DNA of 58,999 bases from an uncultured Duncaniella sp. (lineage in GTDB: Bacteria; Bacteroidota; Bacteroidia; Bacteroidales; Muribaculaceae): NCBI GenBank assembly GCA_910586665.1, contig CAJUIX010000021.1, forward strand, positions 1 to 58,999, read 5' to 3'. Of the stretch, positions 42,268 through 50,396 are shown in pieces (positions within the stretch are counted from its first letter, which is position 1; the number at the start of each line of letters is the position of its first letter). A model generated the notes under the pieces. That model was not told where the DNA came from, ran no database searches, and saw only the letters and a program-made list of their open reading frames with translations. A program made the position numbers and the translations under genes.

Positions 42268-44067
42268 ATGAAACGTTTCATCTTATTCATAATTCTTGCT
42301 ATCATTACGGCCGGAACGGCTCTTCAGGCCCAGGTAAGTTTTACCGTTAAGCCACCGACGAGAGTCTACGAAGGCCAAAGATTTCCCGTCACCTTCCGTC
42401 TTACCAACGCCGACGGTTCCGACCTGAAAGTTTCGCAGATTAATGGCTGTACGCTCCTCTATGGTCCGTCTGTCTCCCAATCGCAAAGCTACCAGGTGGT
42501 CAACGGTAAGGCTACTTCGACTTCTGCCATAGAATATACTTATTATTATAAAGCAGATAAGGCCGGCTCGTTTACAATTCCGGCGGCCTCCGTTGTTGCC
42601 AATGGCAAGCATCTCACGACCAAGGCAGTGTCCTTCACGATTCATAGCTCTGCCGACAGAGATACTCCTGCTTCACAGCGCCCGGTCGACGTGGACGATG
42701 TCGACACCCAGGAAGCCGGACGACGCGTGAACAGCGACGATGTATTTGTCCGTATCATCCTTTCAAAGTCCTCGGCCTACGAGCAGGAGGCGATTGCATG
42801 TACTATCAAACTCTACACAAAATACAGCATCTCATCCTTCATGCCGACCAAGCAGCCGGCTTTTGACGGCTTCCTTATCCAGGAAGTTGACCTGCAGCCA
42901 TCACTAAACCAGGTCGAGACCTACAATGGACAGAATTATATGACCGCTATTTTGAAAAAATGTATCATCTTCCCTCAGAAGAGCGGCAAACTCAATATCA
43001 ATTCCGGCAACTATGACATATCCGTGGTGCAATACGAGAATGTCAACATGGGTATGTTCCAGGTGCGCCAGCCGAAAGAAGCAAAAATCAAGGTTAACTC
43101 CAACTCTGCCTCTATCGACATCAAGCCTCTCCCCCAGCCCCAGCCCGAAGGCTTTACAGGTGCTGTAGGTAAGTTTAACATTGACAGCCGCCTTGTCGGT
43201 AATTCATTCCGCACCAACGACCCGGCCACATTAATATATACCATTACCGGTACAGGTAATATCAAGTATGTAAAAGAACCTATTATTGATTTCCCGACTG
43301 AATTCGAACAATATACACCGAAGAGCGACATAGAAGCCTCCGTCCAGGGCAATGATGTCACCGGCAATATGACTGTCGAGTATACATTCGTGCCGCAGAG
43401 CGTCGGTGATTTCAAAATCGGCAGTGATAAGTTTGTATACTTTGACCCTCAAACCAGACAATATGTCACTCTGACCACACCTTCTTATAATGTCAAGGTG
43501 GCGAAAGGTGTTTCCACACCTGTGACCACTGACCAAAAAGAAGTAGAGAATAAGAATTCAGACATCCGCCATATCTATCTCGGCAACAAGAATCCCATGA
43601 AGGAACATAAGCTTGTGGTTCTTGAATCATGGTATTGGATTCTTTACATTCTTCTGCTTGCGGGAACAATAGCTCTTGTCGCTATCAATCGCAGAAACAT
43701 TCGCCGCAATGCCGATGTGACAGGCCGCCGCACAGCCAAAGCAAGCAAGGTGGCTCGCAAACGACTGAAAGCAGCCGAGACCTTCATGAAGTCAGGCGAT
43801 AGTGAGAAATTCTATGAAGAAATGCTCCGTGCTCTTTGGGGCTATCTGTCCGATAAGCTCTCAATGCCTGTCTCACAGCTGTCACGCGACAACATTTCCA
43901 TGACTCTTGCGTCGAAGGGTTACTCTGAGGATAGCGCCGAAGAGCTCGTGTCGGTTCTCGATGACTGCGAGATGGCACGCTACACCCCCGACAGCTCCAG
44001 CCGTATGGACAGCGTGTATGAACGAGGCGTAAACGTTATTAACAAACTTGAAAGCAACAAGAAATGA
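42268..44067 (+). CDS. batD: BatD, oxygen-tolerance family membrane protein
   Basis: This 599-residue BatD (DUF11-like beta repeats) has a signal peptide (about 1-22). Repeated immunoglobulin-like beta domains follow: VSFTVKPPTRVYEGQRFPVTF, with later copies near FVRIILSKSSAYEQEAI and FNIDSRLVGNSFRTNDPATLIYTI (quoted by parts). A transmembrane helix lies near 452-470, and a cytoplasmic tail has EEMLRALWGYLSDKL. It is thought to be the large periplasmic partner of the VWA proteins. Its stop overlaps batE as ATGA. Confidence 0.92.
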   Translation: MKRFILFIILAIITAGTALQAQVSFTVKPPTRVYEGQRFPVTFRLTNADGSDLKVSQINGCTLLYGPSVSQSQSYQVVNGKATSTSAIEYTYYYKADKAGSFTIPAASVVANGKHLTTKAVSFTIHSSADRDTPASQRPVDVDDVDTQEAGRRVNSDDVFVRIILSKSSAYEQEAIACTIKLYTKYSISSFMPTKQPAFDGFLIQEVDLQPSLNQVETYNGQNYMTAILKKCIIFPQKSGKLNINSGNYDISVVQYENVNMGMFQVRQPKEAKIKVNSNSASIDIKPLPQPQPEGFTGAVGKFNIDSRLVGNSFRTNDPATLIYTITGTGNIKYVKEPIIDFPTEFEQYTPKSDIEASVQGNDVTGNMTVEYTFVPQSVGDFKIGSDKFVYFDPQTRQYVTLTTPSYNVKVAKGVSTPVTTDQKEVENKNSDIRHIYLGNKNPMKEHKLVVLESWYWILYILLLAGTIALVAINRRNIRRNADVTGRRTAKASKVARKRLKAAETFMKSGDSEKFYEEMLRALWGYLSDKLSMPVSQLSRDNISMTLASKGYSEDSAEELVSVLDDCEMARYTPDSSSRMDSVYERGVNVINKLESNKK

Positions 44068-44843
44068 GATATATAGCCACAATACTGTTAATTATAGCCG
44101 CATGCCTGACAGTTAAAGCTGAGTCGCCACTGATTCAGCAGGCCGATTCAGCCTACAATGCCGATAATTTCAAAGAAGCGGCCGATACATACCTCCACGT
44201 CATAGCAACCGAAGGCAACTCGGCCACTCTCCAGTATAATCTCGGAAACTGCTACTACCGTCTCGGTGAGTTCGGCAAAGCCATTCTTGCCTATGAGCGT
44301 GCACTGCGCCTTGATCCGACGTCGGAAGATGCGCGCACCAATCTTGGCTTTGTCAACGCCCGCATAGCCGACCGTCCCGGAGAGCGTGGCACCTTTATCG
44401 GTAACGCACTCGATGCAATGGCTGCCGGCGCCAAATCCAACACCTGGGCATGGCTCGGATTCACATGCTTTGTACTAACATTGCTCGGATGTATAGCATA
44501 TGCCTTCTCCGGCAACATTGCAATACGCAAAGTCGGCTTCTTCGGCGCCCTGCTGACCATTCTCGGATGCTTCGGCTTCCTCTTCCTTTCATTCCGGTCA
44601 GCTGCAACCTCTACAGCTGACAATATAGCAATAATCACTTCTCCTTCGACAATTCTAAGCACAAGCCCCCGTGTTCCAAAAGACAGGACACAGGAAGCAA
44701 TGCTGCTCCATGAAGGCACAAGGGTCGAAATACTCGACTCGGTGAGGTCAACTACCGATTCCATCCATTCTCTCTGGTATGACGTCCAGGTTGACAACTC
44801 ACACCGCGCATGGATCAATGCAGCCGCCGTTGAGAAAATCTGA
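44064..44843 (+). CDS. batE: BatE, TPR and SH3-like membrane protein
   Basis: This 259-residue protein has a signal peptide (about 1-19), TPR units (about 25-100; YNLGNCYYRLGEFGKAILAYE, shortened by family pattern) and two transmembrane helices (about 130-150 and 157-178). A C-terminal SH3-like domain follows (about 190-255; LLHEGTRVEILDS... VDNSHRAWINAAAVEKI). It closes the Bat block and overlaps batD by 4 bases. Confidence 0.9.
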   Translation: MRYIATILLIIAACLTVKAESPLIQQADSAYNADNFKEAADTYLHVIATEGNSATLQYNLGNCYYRLGEFGKAILAYERALRLDPTSEDARTNLGFVNARIADRPGERGTFIGNALDAMAAGAKSNTWAWLGFTCFVLTLLGCIAYAFSGNIAIRKVGFFGALLTILGCFGFLFLSFRSAATSTADNIAIITSPSTILSTSPRVPKDRTQEAMLLHEGTRVEILDSVRSTTDSIHSLWYDVQVDNSHRAWINAAAVEKI

Positions 44844-45045
44844 GATCTTCTAAGATTATCTATTGCTATTCAAAAGGTTATTAGAACAGTAAGCTGAGAA
44901 ATAAAAAAAGGTGTTATAAAACATAGTTTTTTTTCTCCTTTTTATTTGCCCGAATAGAAATTAAATTCTAATTTAGTGACGTGGAAATAAAACGCCACAA
45001 AATAAGTAAAAATTAAGTACTAACCCTCAAACACCTATATGTATC
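44844..45045 (+). other. AT-rich spacer after the Bat block
   Basis: I find no gene. An AAATAAAAAAAGG ... CCTTTTTATTT pair (about 44898-44947) with a T8 run inside could form a weak terminator for the Bat operon. The rest is AT-rich leader of the small HTH gene, without a clear TAnnTTTG. Confidence 0.4.
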
Positions 45046-45306
45046 ATGACTAAAACTATCTCATTCAACGATCTGCGCCGTATCAAAGACAGTCTCCCCG
45101 ATGGTTCTATCCGTCAGATAGCCGACAAACTTAATGTAACCCCTCAAACAGTAAGAAATTACTTCGGAGGCACGAATTACGAATTCGGTAAAAATTGCGG
45201 TGTTCACATCGAACCGGGTCCCAACGGTGGAATTGTAGTACTTGATGATACCACTATCTATGATATGGCAGTCGATATAATACAGGGTCAGAACAAGGAA
45301 GTCTAA
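45046..45306 (+). CDS. Small HTH DNA-binding protein
   Basis: This 86-residue protein has a helix-turn-helix at about 18-40 (SIRQIADKLNVTPQTVRNYF) followed by a beta-rich part with GVHIEPGPNGGIVVLDDTT. Near-identical small HTH proteins are widespread in Bacteroidales and are annotated only as DNA-binding. It has its own AT-rich leader and is followed by a strong hairpin, so it is monocistronic. No operator could be identified. Confidence 0.78.
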   Translation: MTKTISFNDLRRIKDSLPDGSIRQIADKLNVTPQTVRNYFGGTNYEFGKNCGVHIEPGPNGGIVVLDDTTIYDMAVDIIQGQNKEV

Positions 45307-45328
45307 AAAATAGCATAAACGAATTAAC

Positions 45329-45377
45329 AACGAAGGGACAAAAGGACGGTTTCAAAAGCGACTTTTGTTCTTTCGTT
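45329..45377 (+). terminator. Hairpin terminator of the small HTH gene
   Basis: A 16-base stem (45329-45344 with 45362-45377, two G-T pairs, 17-base loop) lies 22 bases after the stop and is followed by TGTTTTATAA. Confidence 0.7.
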
Positions 45378-45422
45378 TGTTTTATAACTATAAATAAATC
45401 ATCATTCTAATCCTCCATAGGC

Positions 45423-46559
45423 ATGAATTCAGAACGTCTGATAACAATAGCGATACACACCTACGAGAAAGCACACGAACTTAAAAACATATTGGAATAT
45501 GAGGGTGTCAAGGTGTGGCTGCAAAATGTCAATCTAACCAATCCTGTCATCTCGGCCGGAATCCGGGTCCGAATCCAGGAAAGCGACCTCCCACTCGCCT
45601 TGCGGCTCATCGAGAATATCGAGATTTTTGCACCCTCAGCACTGAAAGCGGCAGAGCAGGAGGAGAGGGAGATTCTTGTCCCGGTTGACTTTTCGCAGGC
45701 ATCGGAACGTGCGTGTGTCATCGCCTTCCAATTGTCTGTGGTCCACAAAGCGAAAATAAAACTCCTGCATAGTTTTCTCGACCCGGTCATGGTCAACGGT
45801 TCCTCGCTCCAACTGTCCGATGCAATGACATTCGACTCTACGACCGACGAAGTCGAGCAAGTGGAGGAAGATATGGAGCTTAGCAATATCTGCAAGAAAC
45901 AGATGAAGGAGTTCGAGGGGCGTCTGCGTGAAAAAATCAAGGACGGAATTATGCCGGCTGCGGTATTCTCATCCGAGATTGCCGAAGGCCTCCCCGAAGA
46001 GGTAATCAATGACTATGTCGCGACACATCATCCTATGCTTATAGTCATGGCCACACGCAGCTCCGACAAGCAAAGTCGCGCCATGCTCGGAAGTGTGACA
46101 GCCGAGGTGCTTGATTCAAGCCGTTCATGCGTTTTCACCGTTCCTGAACGTCCAAGATTCAAACAAGTCGACCAAATCAGAGAAGTGATGTACTTCGCGT
46201 CGTCAAAGCAACAGGACATCCTTGCACTCGACGCCCTTCGCCGCCTCATGCCAGAGACTTCACTCGCTGTCACACTCGTATCACTCCCCACACGCAAGAG
46301 ACCCGAGGGTGATAAGGACGCAATCGCCGCCCTTTTGGAATATTGCAGGAAAAACTATGGTGCCTATACATTCAAGACCATCACCCTGTCCCTTTCAAAT
46401 GAATTAGAAGAAATCGACGGCTTTGACAGTGCCAATAAGATTGACATGATGGTGGTCCCGACACCGAGAAAGAACATTTTCGCACGCCTGTTCAACCCTA
46501 CCCTCGCCCACAAGCTCCTGTTCCGCTCCGACATACCCATGTTGTCAATCCCGGTGTGA
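45423..46559 (+). CDS. DUF2007-like / universal stress protein fusion
   Basis: This 378-residue cytoplasmic protein has an N-terminal signal-transducing-like domain (about 1-75; AHELKNILEYEGVKVWLQNV, the DUF2007 pattern). A UspA fold follows (about 80-240; EILVPVDFSQASERACVIAF, HHPMLIVMATRSS and LGSVTAEVLDSSRSCVFTVP). A second diverged Usp-like half comes last (about 250-378; MMVVPTPRKNIFARLFNPTL). The nucleotide-binding loop GSVTAEV resembles the G-2x-G-9x-G type only partly. It may be a stress or nucleotide-binding protein. It has no obvious operon partner. Confidence 0.8.
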   Translation: MNSERLITIAIHTYEKAHELKNILEYEGVKVWLQNVNLTNPVISAGIRVRIQESDLPLALRLIENIEIFAPSALKAAEQEEREILVPVDFSQASERACVIAFQLSVVHKAKIKLLHSFLDPVMVNGSSLQLSDAMTFDSTTDEVEQVEEDMELSNICKKQMKEFEGRLREKIKDGIMPAAVFSSEIAEGLPEEVINDYVATHHPMLIVMATRSSDKQSRAMLGSVTAEVLDSSRSCVFTVPERPRFKQVDQIREVMYFASSKQQDILALDALRRLMPETSLAVTLVSLPTRKRPEGDKDAIAALLEYCRKNYGAYTFKTITLSLSNELEEIDGFDSANKIDMMVVPTPRKNIFARLFNPTLAHKLLFRSDIPMLSIPV

Positions 46560-46641
46560 ACCACTGCCAGGCAAAAATGAATTTAAACCTTGCTACTCAT
46601 TAAAAATCACAAGTGTGAAAGGTTGGTTCGGCTTTTTTTTG

Positions 46642-46649
46642 TACTTTTG
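46642..46649 (+). promoter_or_regulatory. -7 element of the AIR synthase gene
   Basis: TACTTTTG fits TAnnTTTG and lies 61 bases before the ATG at 46711. A GTTG at 46622-46625 is upstream but at only 16-base spacing. Confidence 0.45.
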
Positions 46650-46710
46650 TGCAAAATTAATTTAAACCAACCACGACTCACGTTTGTTGAACTTTCAATT
46701 ACGAGAAATT

Positions 46711-47877
46711 ATGAGTGACCAACGCTATAATCTCCGAGGTGTTTCAGCCTCAAAAGAGGATGTGCATAACGCAATCAAAAATGTTGACAAGGGTATCTTC
46801 CCCCATGCTTTCTGCAAAATCATTCCCGATATACTCGGAGGTGATCCTGAATGGTGCAACATAATGCACGCCGACGGCGCAGGGACGAAGTCATCCTTGG
46901 CATACGCCTATTGGCGTGAGACCGGCGACCTCTCCGTGTGGAAAGGCATCGCCCAGGATGCACTCGTCATGAATATCGACGACCTCCTCTGCGTTGGCGC
47001 TACTGACAATATTCTCGTATCCTCAACAATCGGCAGAAACAAGAACTTAATCCCAGGAGAAGTAATCTCAGCAATTATCAACGGTACTGAGGAACTCCTC
47101 GCTACACTCCGTGAAATGGGAGTCGGCATTTATTCGACAGGCGGTGAGACTGCCGATGTCGGCGACCTCGTCCGCACCATTATTGTTGACTCGACTGTCA
47201 CATGCCGCATGCGCAGAAGCGATGTCATTGATAATGCAAACATCAAGGGCGGAGATGTGATTGTGGGCCTCGCATCTTTCGGACAAGCCAAATACGAGAA
47301 CCGCTACAACGGAGGCATGGGTAGCAACGGCCTTACATCCGCGCGTCACGATGTCTTCGCCAAATATCTCGCCGAGAAGTATCCTGAAACCTTTGATGCA
47401 GCCGTGCCTGAAGACCTCGTCTACTCCGGCTCTAAGAAGCTTACTGATAAAATCGAAGGCACAGGACTGACCGCCGGCGAACTCGTTCTCTCCCCCACCC
47501 GCACATACGCCCCTGTCATAAAGAAGCTCCTGAGCGATATGCGCGATGAGATTGACGGCATGGTTCACTGCACCGGCGGCGCCCAGACCAAGGTGCTACA
47601 CTTCGTAAATAACAAGCATGTCGTAAAGGACAACATGTTCCCCGTCCCCCCGCTGTTCGACCTGATTCAGAAAGAGAGCGGCACTCCGTGGAGCGAGATG
47701 TACAAGGTGTTCAACATGGGTCACCGCATGGAGATTTATGTCCGTCCTGAGGCTGCATCCAAAGTCATGGCTATAGCAGAAAGCTTCGGCATCGAGTCGA
47801 GAATCATCGGCCATGTCGAGGACGCTGCTGAGAACCATCTTACAATAAAATCGGAAGCCGGAGTTTTCGAGTATTGA
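46711..47877 (+). CDS. purM: AIR synthase (PurM type)
   Basis: PurM cyclises FGAM to AIR with ATP in purine synthesis. This is the long Bacteroidetes form (388 residues). The motifs HADGAGTKSSLAYAYW (near 54), DALVMNIDDLLCVGA (near 84), STGGETADVGDLV (near 144) and GLTAGELVLSPTRTY are present. I use ATG at 46711; the open frame reaches a TTG at 46684, but the extra nine residues look like leader. A -7 element precedes it. It is monocistronic and unlinked to purT. Confidence 0.88.
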   Translation: MSDQRYNLRGVSASKEDVHNAIKNVDKGIFPHAFCKIIPDILGGDPEWCNIMHADGAGTKSSLAYAYWRETGDLSVWKGIAQDALVMNIDDLLCVGATDNILVSSTIGRNKNLIPGEVISAIINGTEELLATLREMGVGIYSTGGETADVGDLVRTIIVDSTVTCRMRRSDVIDNANIKGGDVIVGLASFGQAKYENRYNGGMGSNGLTSARHDVFAKYLAEKYPETFDAAVPEDLVYSGSKKLTDKIEGTGLTAGELVLSPTRTYAPVIKKLLSDMRDEIDGMVHCTGGAQTKVLHFVNNKHVVKDNMFPVPPLFDLIQKESGTPWSEMYKVFNMGHRMEIYVRPEAASKVMAIAESFGIESRIIGHVEDAAENHLTIKSEAGVFEY

Positions 47878-47959
47878 TGTTTCTTTATTCCAAAGAAATA
47901 TCCGTGCTCCTCATTTTCGGCAATTGTGTAATTAATCTATAACAGTCAACACATTTACT

Positions 47960-49348
47960 ATGAAAAGAGGGATACTCTTTGGAATGATAATAGCGGCTGT
48001 CTGCACTATCCTCTATTCCTGTGGTGGTTCAAACGGTAATCACTCGGAGGCTTCTTCCGACTCGGCCCGGCATAAACTTCCTGACACTCTGCGTGTCGCC
48101 ACTCTCTACAGTCCCGAGGCATACTTCATCTACCGCGGACAGGAGATGGGCTATGATTATGAGCTCGTCACAGCTCTTGCAGCTGACAAGGACATGACAT
48201 TGCAGCTGGAAATTGCGCCCTCACTCTCGAGGGCTATCGAGATGCTCGACTCTGGAATCGTAGACCTTATAGCTTACGAGGTGCCTATCACTGCCGAGTA
48301 TAAAAACCGAGTCGTCCCCTGCGGCCCGGAGAATATCACTACCCAAGTTCTCGTGCAGCCGAAGAAAGGAGAGGAGGAACTAATCACTGACGTTACCGAC
48401 CTTGTCGGGCGTGACGTATATGTGGAATCCGAGTCCAAATATGAAGCACGAATCCGCAATCTCAACCAAGAGCTTGGCGGTGGAATAAACATCCATACCG
48501 TCGACCGCGACACCATGATTACCGAGGATCTTATCGCTATGGTAAGCGAGGGTACAATACCTCTCACAATAGTGGATAGCGACATCGCGCGCATCAACAA
48601 GACATACTACAATGATCTCGACATCACCCTACCCCTGAGTTTCGAGCAGAAGTCAGGATGGGCGGTAGCCCCGTCGAAAGCATGGCTTGGTGACAGTATA
48701 AATACATGGCTTAACAGCGACCGTCCACGCCAGGAGCAGGCACAGCTCCTGAAACGTTATTTTGAATTGAGCAAGAATGATCCCAATTCAAAATTCTATA
48801 CGATGAACGGTAAGAATGTAACCCCCTTTGACCACCTGTTCAAGCGTTATTCCGAATCTTACGGCTGGGACTGGAAGTTACTTGCCTCACAGGCATACGT
48901 TGAGAGCAAGTTCGACTCCACAGCTGTGTCGTGGGCCGGAGCACGAGGTCTGATGCAGATTATGCCTAAGACAGCCCGAGGCTATGGACAGACGGCCAAA
49001 AGCGTCATGAAAAATGATGTGGCTATCGAGACTGCACTGAAACTCTTGCGTGACCTTGACCGCCAGCTCGCTGCCAAAGTCCCTGACGAGAAAGAGAGGA
49101 AGAAATTTGTCATCGCTGCCTACAATTCCGGCATAGCCCATGTCTACGATGCGATAAATCTCGCAAAGAAATATGGACTTAACCCTCGTAAATGGGACAA
49201 CAATGTGGCAAAAGCAATCCTTTGGAAGTCAAACCCGAAATACTACAAAGACCCTGTGGTTAAATATGGCTATTCACGAGGAAGAGAGACCTACGACTAT
49301 GTGAACCGCGTCTATGCCTTCTACAACAAGGCAAGGACGAAAGCTTAG
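47960..49348 (+). CDS. mltF: MltF-like lytic transglycosylase lipoprotein
   Basis: This 462-residue protein has a lipobox (LYSC near residue 20). An SBP-type domain follows (about 35-275; LRVATLYSPEAYFIYRGQEMGYDYEL, cited by parts), then an SLT lysozyme-like domain (about 295-420) with the catalytic Glu in YVESKFDSTAVS, GARGLMQIMPKTA and AAYNSGIAHV. This is the MltF architecture, where the binding domain controls glycan cleavage in the periplasm. It is intact and of normal length. It stands alone on the plus strand. Confidence 0.92.
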   Translation: MKRGILFGMIIAAVCTILYSCGGSNGNHSEASSDSARHKLPDTLRVATLYSPEAYFIYRGQEMGYDYELVTALAADKDMTLQLEIAPSLSRAIEMLDSGIVDLIAYEVPITAEYKNRVVPCGPENITTQVLVQPKKGEEELITDVTDLVGRDVYVESESKYEARIRNLNQELGGGINIHTVDRDTMITEDLIAMVSEGTIPLTIVDSDIARINKTYYNDLDITLPLSFEQKSGWAVAPSKAWLGDSINTWLNSDRPRQEQAQLLKRYFELSKNDPNSKFYTMNGKNVTPFDHLFKRYSESYGWDWKLLASQAYVESKFDSTAVSWAGARGLMQIMPKTARGYGQTAKSVMKNDVAIETALKLLRDLDRQLAAKVPDEKERKKFVIAAYNSGIAHVYDAINLAKKYGLNPRKWDNNVAKAILWKSNPKYYKDPVVKYGYSRGRETYDYVNRVYAFYNKARTKA

Positions 49349-49430
49349 GAACCACATTGGTAACAAAAATAATATAATCATCACAATAACTACTTAAATT
49401 CCACATTTATTCAACTAACTATTTGCACTA

Positions 49431-49979
49431 ATGAAAAAACGCGTTTTACCTGTAGCCCTCGTAGTGGCTCTTTGCGGCTCTATGCTTTCTACATCCTGCA
49501 TCGGCAGCTTCGCCCTAACCAACAAACTTCTCAGCTGGAACCAGCAGGTCGGCAACAAGTTCGTCAACGAACTCGTGTTCTTCGCCTTTTGGATTCTCCC
49601 CGTATACGAGGTTTCCGCGCTTGCCGACATCCTCGTGCTCAACTCTATCGAGTTTTGGAGCGGTGACAACCCTGTTGCTGCCTGTAAGACTATGATTGAC
49701 GGCAAGGATGGCCGCTACCTCGTCGAGTGCGACGGCAAAGGCTACACCATCACCTCGGAAAATGACAAGTCAGTCGTGCGCCTCGACTTCGACCGCGAGG
49801 ATCAGAGCTGGAGCGTGGCTCTCCCCTCAGGCGAGAAGTATGAGCTCATGACTTTCATTGACGAAAACCATGTATCCATGCCCAGCATCGACGGACAGCG
49901 CAGTATCGTAGAGCTATCGGCTGAAGGTCTTATGGCCTACAAGGAGCTTGCAAGCTCTAACTTCATGGCAGCAAGATAA
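49431..49979 (+). CDS. DUF3332 family protein
   Basis: This 182-residue protein has an N-terminal hydrophobic signal with a cysteine (STSCIGSFALTNK, near 22-34) that may be a lipobox. The family pattern WNQQVGNKFVNELVFFAFWI and LPVYEVSALADILVLNSIEFW follows, then a soluble beta domain with a repeated DxxSWSV-type motif. Function is unknown; it is probably envelope-located. VanZ follows after 15 bases, so the two are likely cotranscribed. Confidence 0.87.
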   Translation: MKKRVLPVALVVALCGSMLSTSCIGSFALTNKLLSWNQQVGNKFVNELVFFAFWILPVYEVSALADILVLNSIEFWSGDNPVAACKTMIDGKDGRYLVECDGKGYTITSENDKSVVRLDFDREDQSWSVALPSGEKYELMTFIDENHVSMPSIDGQRSIVELSAEGLMAYKELASSNFMAAR

Positions 49980-49994
49980 AAAACAGTACCAACT

Positions 49995-50396
49995 ATGGAA
50001 AAAATGCGATGGATTCCGCCTTACCAGTTGACTGTAGCGGTAGCCCTCGTCATATTATACCTTACCCTCCTTCCCAAGCCCTTTGGGGAGGAGGAGCTTC
50101 CTTTATTTCCGGGAGCAGACAAAATTGCGCACTGCTGCATGTTCGGAGGCCTTGCCCTCACATTCTTTTTCGAGCGCAAGCGCATGGATAAGCCCCTGAA
50201 TATCCGCCAGGCACTTGTCGCGGCAGCTGTTATTTCCGTGTTCGGAATCGCTATAGAATTCATCCAGGAAGCGATGAATCTCGGGCGCAGTGGCGACTTG
50301 TTCGACAGCGTTGCCGACACAGTGGGAGCTTTTACGGCTGTCCCGCTATGCTACGCCCTACATTGGATCAACGTCGTAGTAAAGCACCGCCCCTGA
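49995..50396 (+). CDS. VanZ family membrane protein
   Basis: This 133-residue protein has about four hydrophobic helices and VanZ-like motifs (DKIAHCCMFGGLALTFF and IEFIQEAMNLGRSGDLFDSVADTVGA, quoted by parts). VanZ was first seen in teicoplanin resistance clusters, but stand-alone copies such as this are common and of unknown function. Its end overlaps the convergent priA stop by 39 bases. Confidence 0.85.
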   Translation: MEKMRWIPPYQLTVAVALVILYLTLLPKPFGEEELPLFPGADKIAHCCMFGGLALTFFFERKRMDKPLNIRQALVAAAVISVFGIAIEFIQEAMNLGRSGDLFDSVADTVGAFTAVPLCYALHWINVVVKHRP

